Of a stretch of 64,000 nucleotides of DNA, positions 12,201 to 25,646 are shown piece by piece. Each line of letters starts with the position of its first letter. The first letter of the stretch is position 1. The DNA is taken from assembly GCA_036250195.1 (NCBI GenBank), contig JAVHZZ010000011.1, positions 55,862,811 through 55,926,810 on the forward strand. Direction: 5' to 3'. A program made the position numbers and the translations under genes. Source of the stretch: Mixophyes australis. Lineage: Eukaryota; Chordata; Amphibia; Anura; Limnodynastidae. Below the pieces are notes generated by a model. That model worked only from the letters and a program-made list of their open reading frames with translations. It searched no databases and was not told where the DNA came from.

Positions 12201-15200
12201 TCCGTTTCTCTCCCCCCCCCCCCCCCGCACACACATTCCGCTTCTCTCCCCCCCCCCCCCCCCCCCTGCACACATATTCGGCTTCTCTACACTTACCTCA
12301 GCACTGACAGCAGCCTCCGGGAATCCACTGCAGCTAGTCCTACTCGGCCGCGAACTTGAAGCGCGGGAGCCGGGCTGGCGCACAGAGCCGTCATGACGTC
12401 ACACGTGCTACACACAAAAAAAATATATTTTTTTAATCGGGGGATCGCAGGGAGCTGGGCCAGCCCACACTGCCATCAGCCCTTCTGGCAAATGGCCAGT
12501 CCGGCCCTGGTGGCACAATAGGATAAGCAGAATTTTAAAAGTGCACTAAATTGTCCTATGTCCCCATCGCAGGTAGGTGGTGGGGATTCAAATACAAAAG
12601 AGGAGTCGGCAGTCTTGGCAACTTCCGATGATTGGGTAACCGGAATGTTGGGGAGGGATTTGGACTGAGAACAAGGGTCCCCAACTGGGACGGCAGGAGG
12701 ACTCCCTAAATTTTCCTTAAGTGGAGTGAGAAAATTTGGCTCGGGCTGAGCACAGGTCTCTAGTGGTTCGAGCACGAGACGGCCTGAACTGGGCGCACAA
12801 CTTGGAAGGAGGCCTGGACTGGGCGCACGACTTGGAAGGGGACAGCACTGTGGGAAGCCTCCTCGCAAACAGCGCTGTGAGAAGCCGCCTCGCAGACAGC
12901 GCTTTGAGAAGCCGCCTCGCAGACAGCGCTGTGAGAAGCCTCCTCGCAGACAGCGCTGTGAGAAGCCGCCTCGCAGACAGCGCTTTGGGAAGCCGCCTCG
13001 CAGACAGCGCTGTGAGAAGCCTCCTCGCAGACAGCGCTGTGAGAAGCCTCCTCGCAGACAGCGCTGTGAGAAGCCTCCGAGCAGACAGCGCTGTGAGAAG
13101 CCTCCGAGCAAACAGTCCAAATGGCAACTCGGGCTGGACCGCATGGAGTGGCAATTCTGGCTGAATTGCAAGCAAAGGAGACTGTAAGGGCAGCACCCCC
13201 TCTGGAAAATGCATTATCTTAGGAGCTCGAGGCAGAAGCTGGCACCTCTGGACAGGCGGCAGAGGCTGGCGCCTCTGGACAGTTGGCTGAAAGTAGCAGA
13301 TTAAACGTAATCCCAGGTAGCAAAACAGGCTGAAGTGTAGAAACGGGAGGCGCTATGCAAACAAATCCGGAATGAGGAGGAGGGTAAACTGGAGACAATT
13401 CTGTAGAATGTCATGGTTTGTGGAGTGGATAGTCTTGTAGAAAATGTATATCACTGGCGCAGTAAAGACATAATTTATTGGTACTTCTGCACCATCGCTC
13501 TTCTTTGGACAGGTGGGGGCATGCAGCACCTGAGAACCTGGTGTTTGCAATCAACTAGGAACCTCGGTGTAGCAAACTTGCAGAGACATTATTGAGAAGT
13601 GCTGCTTGCACAGATAAATGTAATTGTTCCCTGGGAAGATCCATTTCTGGGCAAAGGTATCTTGAATCCACTTTATTACTAGGTACAGACTCTGGAGGAT
13701 GTACTGCAATGATGACTTTCTCCCTGAAAAAAGAATTTGTTACTCCAGAACTGGTATTGGAGCAAGAAGTACTTGGAATGAAGACTGGAAGTTGTTGAAG
13801 TACTATAATTAGCAAAGTAGAGACTTTAGAAATTTGAGAGCGGAGTTGAAGAATGTCCACTTAGAGCATCTGAAAAAGGGAGAATTCAGAAGAACTAGTA
13901 GCTATGGTCTCAGGACATTGAATACAAAGTTAATAAACCAATAGAGTTTGAAAGAGTGGGATGTGCCACGATATATATGCATCAAATAAAAATTATTATA
14001 AAATAAAAATGATATCCTTAGAAAAATTATATCCTTTTTATTTTTTATTTTAATTTTATTTGATGCATATATATCGTGGCGCATCCCACTCTTTCAAACT
14101 CTATTGGTCTTTTTTTGATATTGGCAATCTCATGTGGTTTAGTGACTGATATATTATTACTTATACATATTATATCTCAGAGCATAGTGGTTTCTATTTA
14201 TATTTTTTAGAGTTAATAAACCATTACCCTGGGATTCCTCAAACAAGGCTTGAAAGCGTGCAACGGCAAGCTCAATTTTGTGGCCAGATCATACTGTCAG
14301 GATTCTCCAATATAAGACCACAGAGAGCGTAGTGAACGAAGTGTTTTTTTATTAAACACCAATTACACAGGTTTCTGGATGCAGTACGGTAGGGTATGGC
14401 AGAAAACTCCGTAAACAACAGAGAACTCCGTAAACAACAGATGCAGAATACGATAATCTGCTGGACTTTACCACAAAGTAGTAATGACGACACACAAGGT
14501 GTGACTGTCTGCTGAGCAAGGTACTGAAGGTAATTGACACAGGATGTGATGATCTGCAGGACTTTACCACAAAGTAGTGGAGACTGCTAGTAACAATCTG
14601 CAACAGGTTAGTCCTCTGTAACACTGGAGAGCTGAAAGCAGGTATTGTTGGTAATACACTGCAACCGGATAATGCATGATACACTCTTACAAGCCAGATA
14701 AAATTATTCTTCCATAATTTACTATATGGTAAAGGTTTGTGGCCTGGTGTGAGTCTAAAGTTAACCCAATTTCATAGACTATTCCATACATCATGGTCTT
14801 GCTGCAGGATGGATCCACTAAAGGACTTTAGTCACACTGAAAGTGTCAGAGCTAAGTGTCCTTTTGAATACCAAGTTAGTTTTGGAGGAACTGATTACAC
14901 GTTTTTTTTCCCCAAGCATTAAAAAGGATCTGTTCTTCAGTCAGACTGTTTGTTGTTCCATGGGAGCAATTCTGTCCTCAATACACTAATGGTTGATCCC
15001 TTTGAACCACTACAAAAAGTATCTGTGAAATAGATGATTGGAAATGTGTTATTTCTAATACTAATAGTAACAAAGTTCACAGTGCTATAAAGTATCTGTT
15101 GTATGATGAACTCACTTGCAAAGAACAGTACTGAGCAGTGTCCGTGATCTTTTGTAAAATCTTCTCATGGTTTCCTTCTTGCACTAGCAGCCTTTGAACC

Positions 15201-18200
15201 GCGCATCTTCCCCTTACCAACCCGATCTCCAAGGGTATACTAAGACTTCTAAAATATCAAAGAGATGGGGGCACCTCCATAGTGCATTAACCACATTTTA
15301 TTGTTAAAATCACATGCAAAGTTTGCACATACCAGAGATCCTCAGAAGGTAAGCATAACGGGTATAAATCACAGGATTACACCTAAAAAGCAGTTCGGAG
15401 CAGACATCACAGACAGACAGACTCCTCGCCCAACCCTCTATGCGTTTCTTCATACATGCCTTCATCAGGAGGAGTGGGTCCCATCTGAGGCCGGCTACTT
15501 TTTAAAAGACAGCTTCCTTGCTTAGACCAATATGTAACATGTGTCTTTCATTAAGTCCCAGCTGAACAACTTATATCAACACCTTTTTCTATGCGATTTT
15601 AGGGCTGTCTAAAACCTAGTGACACTATTCAACATCGATTGCATAAATTATAGAAAATACATCATTATCTAAAATATATTTATATGGTCTTGAGCTTATC
15701 CAGATATTTCAATCTATAGTGGTATATAATGTAATCTTACTCAAATCTTCCTAATTAATATCCGTATAGAACCTATACACGGCCAAGCCCTTATTTAAAC
15801 ACACTTACCTCATCAAATTAAATCACAGGCTGGCAGTGTTGTTAAGTCAGTTACAAACCCGTCTCTATTGCATGGTAATGAGTGCAGGCGGACACATTAG
15901 CTGATATAACGAGTCCGATCCATTCCTTACTCCTTAGATATTAATAGCGGACAGATCAACTTTCATATGAATGCCACACTATACTAATAGACTACACTCT
16001 TAATTCTGGCTCTTTCTAATGTATAGTAATAACATAATTTTGAATAAGCATTTCCATACAGACCCCACATATCTGGGGTACTTATATCTCGTGTCAGAAT
16101 ACAGATAATCTATAATCACATTATTTACTTCGAGACTATATGACACTTGGTGTGTAATACAGACTTCCTTTTTAGTCTTTAATTAAGCGCGTCTAAGTTT
16201 CTTCAAATTCAGTAAATTGAAAGGACATAATCTATTCATCAGAAAGATAAGTCATATTACTTAATACCGAATGGTATAACATACTCAAAAAAAAATAAAT
16301 ATATAAATCTAAACATCCGAATACATTTTAAATTTAAAGCCACCTATATAACACCATACTGCATTATATATTAATTTCATACTGAACAATGCACCTTTAT
16401 GGATTGTATTGCTAATAAGAGAACAGCATTCATCAAGATTAAACTTGATGTACACAAAACTATAAAACTAATATTATAAAAAATGAGTTATTTCACAGCC
16501 TTCATTCAATCCTACTGGAGACAAAGGGGCATTTTCAATTCTTCTGAATCCCCGCAGCGTTAAAACTATTACCGTTATTACGGTAATAGTAAGCTGGATT
16601 TCAGCTCGCAGTTCCCTGAGCCGCGAGCTGAAATCCAGCGAGAAAACTACCGTAATAACGGTATTTATGTGCACTATTACCGTAATATTGGTAATAGTTT
16701 GTGCGCCGCAATGTTTTGGGCATTTTTGCCAACAATTGAATATGCCCCAAAGTGTTGAGAGTATAAATTCAATAGGTCTCTCTCTCTGTGCTAATCTCAA
16801 AAGACAATCTCCTCCTCTTTTCCGTTTCTATATGTTCTATAGCTTTAAAATGTAGAGCACCTGGATCAGCATTCTGACATGTATAAAAATGTCTAGTTAC
16901 ACTGTGATTCCCCACTTTGTGTTAAATGTTCCTTAGATGTTCGAATATTCATATTTTTAATGCTCTTTTTGTTTTACTTACATATTTTTTCCCACAATTA
17001 CATTAAATTAGGTAAATAACGTGTGGTATTGCAATTCATAAAGGATTTAATTAGAGATGAGCGCACTCGGATTTCCTGAATCCGAGCCCACCCGAACGTT
17101 GCCGATCCGAGTCGGATCCGAGACAGATCCGGGTATTGGCGCCAAATGAAAAATTGAAACCGAGGCTCGGAGTCATAATCCCGCTGTCGGATCTCGCGAT
17201 ACTCGGATCCTATAAATTCCCCGCTAGTCGCCGCCATCTTCACTCGGGCATTGATCAGGGTAGAGGGAGGGTGTGTTAGGTGGTCCTCTGTCCTGGTAGA
17301 TCTCGTGCTGTGCTGTGCTGTGCTGTGTTCTGCAGTATCAGTCCAGTGGTGCTGTGTGCTGTGCTCTGTCAATTTTGAGTTCAGTGGTGCTGCTGGGTCC
17401 TGTGTGCTGTGTCATGTTCAGTCCAGTGGTCCTGTGTCCTGTGCTCTGTGCTTCTAAGGGCATAGTTATTTCCCCAATATTCCCAAGTGTTTAAAATTTT
17501 TTAAAAAAGTTATAAAAAAAATGCAAAAAAATAATTACATTTTTTTTTAATTACAACAAAATTTGCAAAACCAATCCTGCAGTATAAGCCCATTGGTACT
17601 GCAATATTACCAAGTTCACACATTCTGCAGTATCTTGTGCTACATATAATGGAGAGCAAAAATTTGGAGGATAAAGTAGGGAAAGATCAAGACCCACTTC
17701 CTCCTAATACTGAAGCTGCTGCCACTAGTCATGACATAGACGATGAAATGCCATCAACGTCGTCTTCCAAGCCGGATGCCCAATCTCTTAGTACAGGGCA
17801 TGTAAAATCCAAAAAGCCCAAGTTCTCAAAAAATAGCAAAAAGAGAAACTTAAAATCATCTGAGGAGAAACGTAAAGTTTGCAATATGCCATTTACGACA
17901 CATAGTGGCACGGAACGGCTTAGGCCCTGGCCCGTGTTCATGACTAGTGGTCCAGCTTCACCCAAGGATCTTAGCCCTCCTCCTCCTCCCCCCCTACAAA
18001 AAATTGAAGAGAGTTATGCTGTCCGCAACAAAACAGCAAACAACTCTGCCTTCTAAAGAGAAATTATCACAAATCCCCAAGGCGAGTCCAAGGGTGTTGG
18101 TGGTTGTCAAGCCTGACCTTCCCATCACTGTACGGGAAGAGGTGGCTCGGGAGGAGGCTATTGATGATGTAGCTGGCGCTGTGGAGGAACTTGATGATGA

Positions 18201-21200
18201 GGATGGTGATGTGGTTATTGAAAATGAGGCACCAGGGGGGGGAAACAGCTGATGTCCATGGGATGAAAAAGCCCATCGTCATGTCTGGTCAGAAGACCAA
18301 AAAATGCACCTCTTCGGTTTGGAGTTATTTTTATCCCAATCCGGACAACCAATGTATGGCCATATGTAGCTTATGTAAAGCTCAAATAAGCAGGGGTAAG
18401 GATCTTGCCCACCTAGGGACATCCTCCCTTATACGTCGCCTGAATAACCTTTATAGTTCAGTGGTTAGTTCAGTAACTGGGGCTAGGACCGTCATCGGTA
18501 CAGGGACACCTAAATCCCGTGGTCCAGTTGGATACACACCAGCAACACCCTCCTCGTCAACTTCCTCTACGATCTCCATCAGATTCAGTCCTGCAGCCCA
18601 AGTCAGCAGCCAGACTGAGTCCTCTTCAATACGGGATTCATCCGAGGAATCCTGCAGCGGTACGCCTACTACTGCCACTGCTGCTGTTGCTGCTGTTAGT
18701 CGGTCATCTTCCCAGAGGGGAAGTCGTAAGACCGCTAAGTCTTTCACAAAACAATTGACCGTCCAACAGTCGTTTGCCATGACCACAAAATACGATAGTA
18801 GTCATCCTATTGCAAAGCGTATAACTGCGGCTGTAACTGCAATGTTGGTGTTAGACGTGCGCCCGATGTCCGCCATCAGTGGAGTGGGATTTAGAGGGTT
18901 GATGGAGGTATTGTGTCCCCGGTACCAAATCCCGTCGAGATTCCACTTCACTAGGCAGGCGATACCAAAAATGTACAGAGAAGTACGATCAAGTGTCCTC
19001 AGTGCTCTAAAAAATGCGGTTGTACCCACTGTCCACTTAACCACGGACATGTGGACAAGTGGTTCTAGGCAAACTAAGGACTATATGACTGTGACAGCCC
19101 ACTGGGTAGATGCATCCCCTTCCGCAGCAACAGCTGTATCACTAGCAGCATCTACAAAATGGCTGCTCATGCAAAGGCAGGCAACATTGTGTATTACAGG
19201 CTTTAATAAGAGGCACAACGCTGACAACATATTAGAGAAAATGAGGGAAATTATCTCCCAGTGGCTTACCCCACTTAGACTCTCATGGGGATTTGTGGTG
19301 TCAGACAATGCCAGTAACATTGTGCGGGCATTAAATATGGGCAATTTCCAGCATGTCCCATGTTTTGCCCACACCATTAATTTGGTGGTGCAGCATTACC
19401 TCAAGAGTGACAGGGGTGTGCAGGAGATGCTTGCCTGGCGCGCAAAATTGCTGGACACTTTCGGCATTCAGCCAGTGCCTACCGCAGACTAGAGGCACAT
19501 CAAAAAAGCATGAACCTGCCCTGCCATCACCTCAAACAAGAGGTTGTGACGCGCTGGAACTCCACCCTCTATATGCTGCAGAGGATGGAGGAGCAGCAAA
19601 AGGCCATTCAGGCCTACACAGCCACCTACGACATAGGCAAAGGAGTGGGGATGCGCCTGAGTCAAGGGCAGTGGAGACTGATTTCCGTGTTGTGCAAGGT
19701 TCTCCAGCCATTTGAACTTGCCACACGAGAAGTCAGTTCCGACACTGCCAGCTTGAGTCAGGTCATTCCCCTGATCAGGCTGTTGCAGAAGCAGCTGGAG
19801 AAAGTGAGGGAGGAGCTGGTAAACCATTGCGATTACACCAAGCATGTAGCTCTTGTGGATGTAGCCCTCCATACGCTTTGCCAGGATCCGAGGGTGGTCA
19901 CTCTTTTAAAGTCGGAGGAATACATTCTGGCCACCGTGCTCGATCCTCGGTTTAAAGCGTATGTTGTGTCTCTGTTTCCGGGGGACACAAGTCTACAGCG
20001 GTGCAAAGACCTGCTGGTCAGGATATTGTCCTCTGAAGAGGACCGTGACATGCCAACAGCTCCACCCTCATATTCTTCCACATCTATGGCTGCGAGGAAA
20101 AAGCTCAGTTTTCCTAAAAGACCCGGTGGCGGGGATGCTGATAACATCTGGTCCGGACTGAAGGACCTGCCAACCATTGCAGACATGTCTACTGTCGCTG
20201 CATTGGATGCAGTCACAATTGAAAAAATGGTGGAGAATTATTTTGCTGACACCATCCAAATAGACATGTCAGACAGTCCATATTGTTACTGGCAGGAAAA
20301 AAAGGCAGTTTGGAAGCCCCTGTACAAACTGGCTCTATTTTACCTGAGTTGTCCCCCCTCCAGTGTGTACTCGGAAAGAGTTTTTAGTGCAGCGTGGAAC
20401 CTGGTCAGTGAGCGGCGAAGGAGGTTGCTTCCTCACAACGTTGAAAAAATAATGTTTATAAAAATGAATAATCAATTCCTCAATGAAGTACAGCACTGCC
20501 CTCCAGATAGTACAGAGGGACCTGTGGTTGTGGTGTCCAGCGGGGACAAATTGATAATGTGTGAGGAGGAGGAAGTACACACTGTAGGGGGAGAGGAATC
20601 AGAGGTTGAGGATGAGGACGACATCTTTCCTCAGTAGAGCCTGTTTAGTTTGTACAGGGAGAGATGAATTGTTTTTTTGGTGTGGGGGCCCAAACAAACC
20701 AATCATTTCAACCACAGTTGTTTGGTAGGCCCTGTCGCTGAAATGATTGGTTTGTTAAAGTGTGCATGTCCTATTTCAACAACATAAGGGTGGGTGGGAG
20801 GGCCCAAGGACAATTCCATCTTGCAACTCTTTTTTTGCCATTATGTGACTATTCAACAGTCGTTTGCCATGTTCAAAAAGTAAAAGAAAATGTCAACAAA
20901 TTCAAACAATTAAATCAAAAGTTAAATGCCCTGTCATTATTTAAAACAAGAGGTATTGACGTGCTAGAATTAGTGTAGTGTTAATATGTTATAAACACTA
21001 CACTTGGAACTTGGAGGAGGTATTGTGGCCCCGGTACCAAATTGGGTACCGGGGCCACCCCACTACGCAGTCCAGAATTTTTTTTTGGGGAATTCAGAGC
21101 CGTGGAGGGTTTTTCATTAATTATATTGTGGTGACCACTCCTCTACGCAGTCCAGGTACATTTTTTGGTGCGATTCATACCAGTTGATGGTTTTCTTATT

Positions 21201-24200
21201 ATATTGTGGTGACCACTCTACGCAGTCCAGATACATTTTTTGGTGCGAATCATACAAGTTCAGGGTTTTTAAATTATATTGTGGTGACCACTCTACGCAG
21301 TCCAGATACATTTTTTGGTGCGAATCATACAAGTTCAGGGTTTTTAAATTATATTGTGGTGACCACTCCTCTACGCAGTCCAGGTACATTTTTTGGTGCG
21401 ATTCATACAAGTTCAGGGTTTTTAAATTATATTGTGGTGACCACTCCTCTACGCAGTCCAGGTACATTTTTTGGTGCGATTCATACAAGTTCAGGGTTTT
21501 TAAATTATATTGTGGTGACCACTCCTCTACACAGTCCAGGTACATTTTTTGGTGCGATTAAGACCAGTTGATGGTTTTCTTATTATATTGTAGGGACCAC
21601 TCCACTACGCAGTCCAGAAAGATACCTCGTTGCAATGTTTTGGACTAATAACAATATTGTGTGGTGTTCAGAATACACTGTAAATTAGTGGAAATGATTG
21701 TTATTGAATGTTATTGAGGTTAATAATAGCGTAGGAGTGAAAATAAGCCCAAAAACTTGATTTTTGAACTTTTTATGCTTTTTTCAAAAAAAATCCGAAT
21801 CCGAAACCTTAAATCCGAACCAAAACCTTTCGGCAGGTGTTTTGTGAAACAAATCCGAATCCAAAACACGAGACACCAAAAGTCGCCGGTGCACATCCCT
21901 AGATTTAATAGTCCTGATTTTTGTATCAGAAGTACCCATAAAAGTTTTCTGTTCTTTATGTTCAGATTTACAGGCTTTGCAATGTCCACATGGAAAGAAG
22001 CTTTTTCTAAAAGTTAATCAATTATACCTTGGATTAGATACTTTAAGATGAGATAAAGCCAGAACAGATTTTAAAGTTTTGGTCTTTTAAAAATCACTTG
22101 AGGTTTTGCAGGAATATATGAGGACAATAAAGGGTCCAATTTCAACACTGACCAATGTCTTTCTAGGATCTTAGAAATTTGGTTGTTTGCTGTATTGTAA
22201 GTAGTTACAAAGGGACATAAAATTTTATTCCGATTGACATTTTCTTTTTTCTTATATGTTAAAAGCCCTGTTTTATTAAATTTCCAAACTTTCATTAGAT
22301 TTGTCAATAGCAATTTTTTGGTATATCTACGTACGTAAAATCTATTATGTATTATTATTGCTTGTTTCTCAAAGATGTCATTATCCTCACAGTTTCGTTG
22401 AATTCTCATAAACTGTGAGAACGGCATATTGTCCTTCCATCTTTTTTGATGACAACTGGTGTAATCAATATAGCTATTACTGTCCATTTGTTTGATATAT
22501 GTTTTAAGTATTATTCGTTTTTTTCTCATATAATGTTTGGTATCCAGAACTAGATCCAGAAATTCAATCTTATTGTTATTGGTGTTAGATGTAAATTTAA
22601 GTGTTATTCCTAGTAGCAGTTATTTCTGCCAGGAGAGCTGGGGTATTGCCAGCACTTTGGTGCAAGGAACCTTTCTTGAATATGTATTCAGAGAGTAGCA
22701 GAGTAGTATTGAGAGCCAATACTGCATATCTTTCAAAAGTAATGCTACCAACTTTCTTCCCACAATATGTGGTATGTCTATTAAATAACGAGACTGATTA
22801 AATAACTCACCTTTATTTATTGGTATTACAAATTTAATGTTTGTCCCCCTCAATATACTCCCCATTTGCACTAATACATTGCTGTAGTCTTGTTTTCCAC
22901 TGGACGAAGGCATGGAGCAAATCAATTTCTGTCATTTGTTTCAACATATTTGCCGTTTTCTTCTTTACAGCATCAGCTGACTCAAAATGTGTCCCTTTTA
23001 AGCACTGATTTAATTTTTGGGAAAAGATAAAAATTGCAAGGTGCTAAATCGGGCAATTATGGAGAATGTTCAGTCATCAGTGTAGTAATGTGTTTGTCGG
23101 TCAGAAACTGCTTCACAGAAAGTGCTGTGTGAGCAGGCGCATTGTCCTGGTGAAGAAAGAAACCATTTTTCCACAGTTGCGGCCATTTCTTTCTGACTCT
23201 TTCAACTTTTGCAAAACTTCCTTATAATAATGCTGATTAACTGTTGTGCCTTCTGGAAACCATTATTCCAAAATCACACCCTTGACATTGAAGAAAAATA
23301 ATGAGCATTGCTTTGAATTTTGACTTGCTTTGACAAGCTTTTTTCATTCTTGGTGATGACAGTGTTTTCCAGTGCATTGACTATCTTTTGGTTTCAGGAT
23401 CGTACTGGAAGATCCTGGTCTCACCACAAGTGATTACTTTATGAAACAGGCTTGTATCTGTGTCAAGTTGCTGCATAATGTCAACACAACATTCCTTTCG
23501 ACTTTCTTTTTGCTCTGGTATGAGAACCCTTGGGACCATCTTTGCACAAACTTTCGTAATGTTACGATCCTCACACAAAATTTTCCATATGGTGTCTTTG
23601 TCGATGTTCACAGATTCAGCTATCATTCGAACACTGAGTCGGCGGTCTTTTCGAACAATCTGACTGGTTTTTTTTTTCTACATTTTCTTTGATTCTTCAA
23701 GTGCAAGGTCATCCAGAGCATTCATCATCTTCAAAATTCTCACGTCCCTCGCTAAATCTTTTGTACCACTCACACAAAAGCAAGAGACAGGTAGTCATTC
23801 CCATAGGCCGTAGTAAGCATTTAAAAACATTCTGTTGAGGTTTTGTGCAATTTTACTAAAAATTTCAAATTGACACGTTGTTCAACTTTTAAACGTAGCA
23901 TTTTTTCAACACTCTACAGAAAACACAACCAAACTAAATGGCGACTCACAATCAACTGAACGTCATAGAGTGTTGCAGCTTGTCATGCAGGTTCAGACTG
24001 GTTCAAGGTTACTACATATGCAGTTATAACCGCTTCTGACTGCTTTGTTTACTAGGTGAAATCACAGTCTCGATATTTAATAGACATACCCCGTATAAAG
24101 ATGAGAATGAAAAACTCAATTATCTAGATCTGGTCAAAGCCATTTCTATACTTTTAGAGCTAGAACACAGGGTCTCAATAAAATAGAACAACTGTTTGTC

Positions 24201-25614
24201 ATGCCTGCAGGCCATTGGAAAGCTTATGATCTATATAAATAAGCTATGTCCATGTGGATCAGGTAAGTGATCATACAGGCATACAAGGAGGAGTGGTCAA
24301 GTTGAAAAGAAAATGGTGACCAGCACCAGTGGTCAGCCTCCAGGATCACAAATAGCAGCCAGGAAAAAGTTGAAGCTTGCAACCATGCTTCTATAATTCG
24401 TCTAGTTTAAAAGGGGAAGGTTATTCTAGCGCGTGGAGATCCTAAAAACTTTTAATATAAAATCAACAACAAAATAGAGGGGGATGATAGTGTACTCTCT
24501 GTGATATATATTTCTCTTTTGAATAATGAATACCAAAACCCAGTATTGGTTATATTTCCGCTTTGGACAATATTACACTGATTGCATCGGTTGAAGTTAT
24601 ATGTGGTAGAACTGGATACATTGTATAGTTTGTCAGGTATCTGTCTGCTTTATCCTCCAATTTTTTATCTTCTTCAATAGGTTACTTGTGTTAAAAAAGA
24701 GGGGTGGATAAAAACTTGAAGGATAAAGCTGACAGATAACTGACTAACTGTACACTGGGGGAGAATGAATTCAGCGCAATGTGTCTCCGGAACATTCACG
24801 GAGACATATCAGGCCAATGTTATGGCAGGAATCTCCTCTCAATTTTCCTCGCATCCCATACAGGTACGCAGAACAATGAGCGAAGATTCTTATCGTAATG
24901 GCCAGTGATGTCCGCGTGGCACATCTCTAGCAATTGAATCTCCCCCACTGTATCCAGTTTTACTACTTCTAATCTCCACTGGTGGATATTGATGCAATAT
25001 TGTGTATATAAGCAAAACTGGGTGAGTGCTTTCCTTTATTCAAAAGATATATATATATATATCACACAGAGTACACTATTATCCTCCCCCTTTTTTTATT
25101 GTTGATTTTTATTAGAGTTTTGAGAACTCTGCGTGCTGAAGTAACCTTCCCCTTTTCTTGGGCAAGGAAGGCTCAGTCCTCTGTGACCGAGTTGTGCAAA
25201 GCAGCAGGTTGGATATATTTCATTTTTTTTTTTATAAACTTTATTGTTGTAACACGAAGCAAACAAAAATCACAAATTATGTATCGCAAGTTAACCCGTG
25301 CATGATACTCATGCATTCTAGTCAAATCAAGCTACTTAAGGTCTTAAAAAGGTTCTTGTCATGCATTTGGGCCTAGCCCAGGCCTCCTCAGGGCAAGCGC
25401 TCTTTTTAATGTTTGTTCATGAGGTAAAATTACCTCACGAAAATTAGTTTGACCCCGCAACTCGTAAATTTATCCTTTACTACCCCTCCCACGGGGGGAA
25501 GGGGGGATGATGGAAATTAACTGTCTTCACTATTCTAATTTTTTTGTCAAATAATGTCAGTATACCAAATTTCAGGTCAATTGGATGAGCCCTTTCTGAG
25601 AAAATAGTTTTTTC

Positions 25615-25646
<32 letters not shown>

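Larger units (their letters stand above)
15230..17043 (-). mobile_element. Penelope-like element PLE-A, 3' part (GIY-YIG end and tail)
   Basis: The minus strand from 17043 continues the reading begun at 22600 on the other side of a hAT insertion: MNCNTT, VIYL (GIY), [10 protein letters not shown] (YIG) and HSVTRHF, the GIY-YIG endonuclease core characteristic of PLEs, with one frameshift and a stop. The 3' region carries a hammerhead-like core (15444-15468) and AATAAA at about 15300. A MITE at 16526-16747 interrupts it. The 3' boundary near 15230 is approximate. Confidence 0.75.
17044..21909 (+). mobile_element. Complete hAT transposon hAT-2 with 8-bp target duplication
   Basis: The element runs from 17052 (TAGAGATGAGCG) to 21901 (GTGCACATCCCTA), 4850 bp, with imperfect terminal inverted repeats of type TAGRGATGWGC. 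It is flanked by the identical octamer GATTTAAT at 17044-17051 and 21902-21909. This proves a hAT-type insertion. Rejoining the flanks restores the reading of the Penelope-like element on the minus strand. Contents: a leader with short GCTGT-rich repeats, a frameshifted transposase (17649-20637) and a ~67-bp tandem array (21117-21590). Confidence 0.97.

Noticed and set aside
11639..12396. Proline/histidine-rich and glycine-rich ORFs on both strands
   Set aside because: Products of the C-rich minisatellite in a non-autonomous element.
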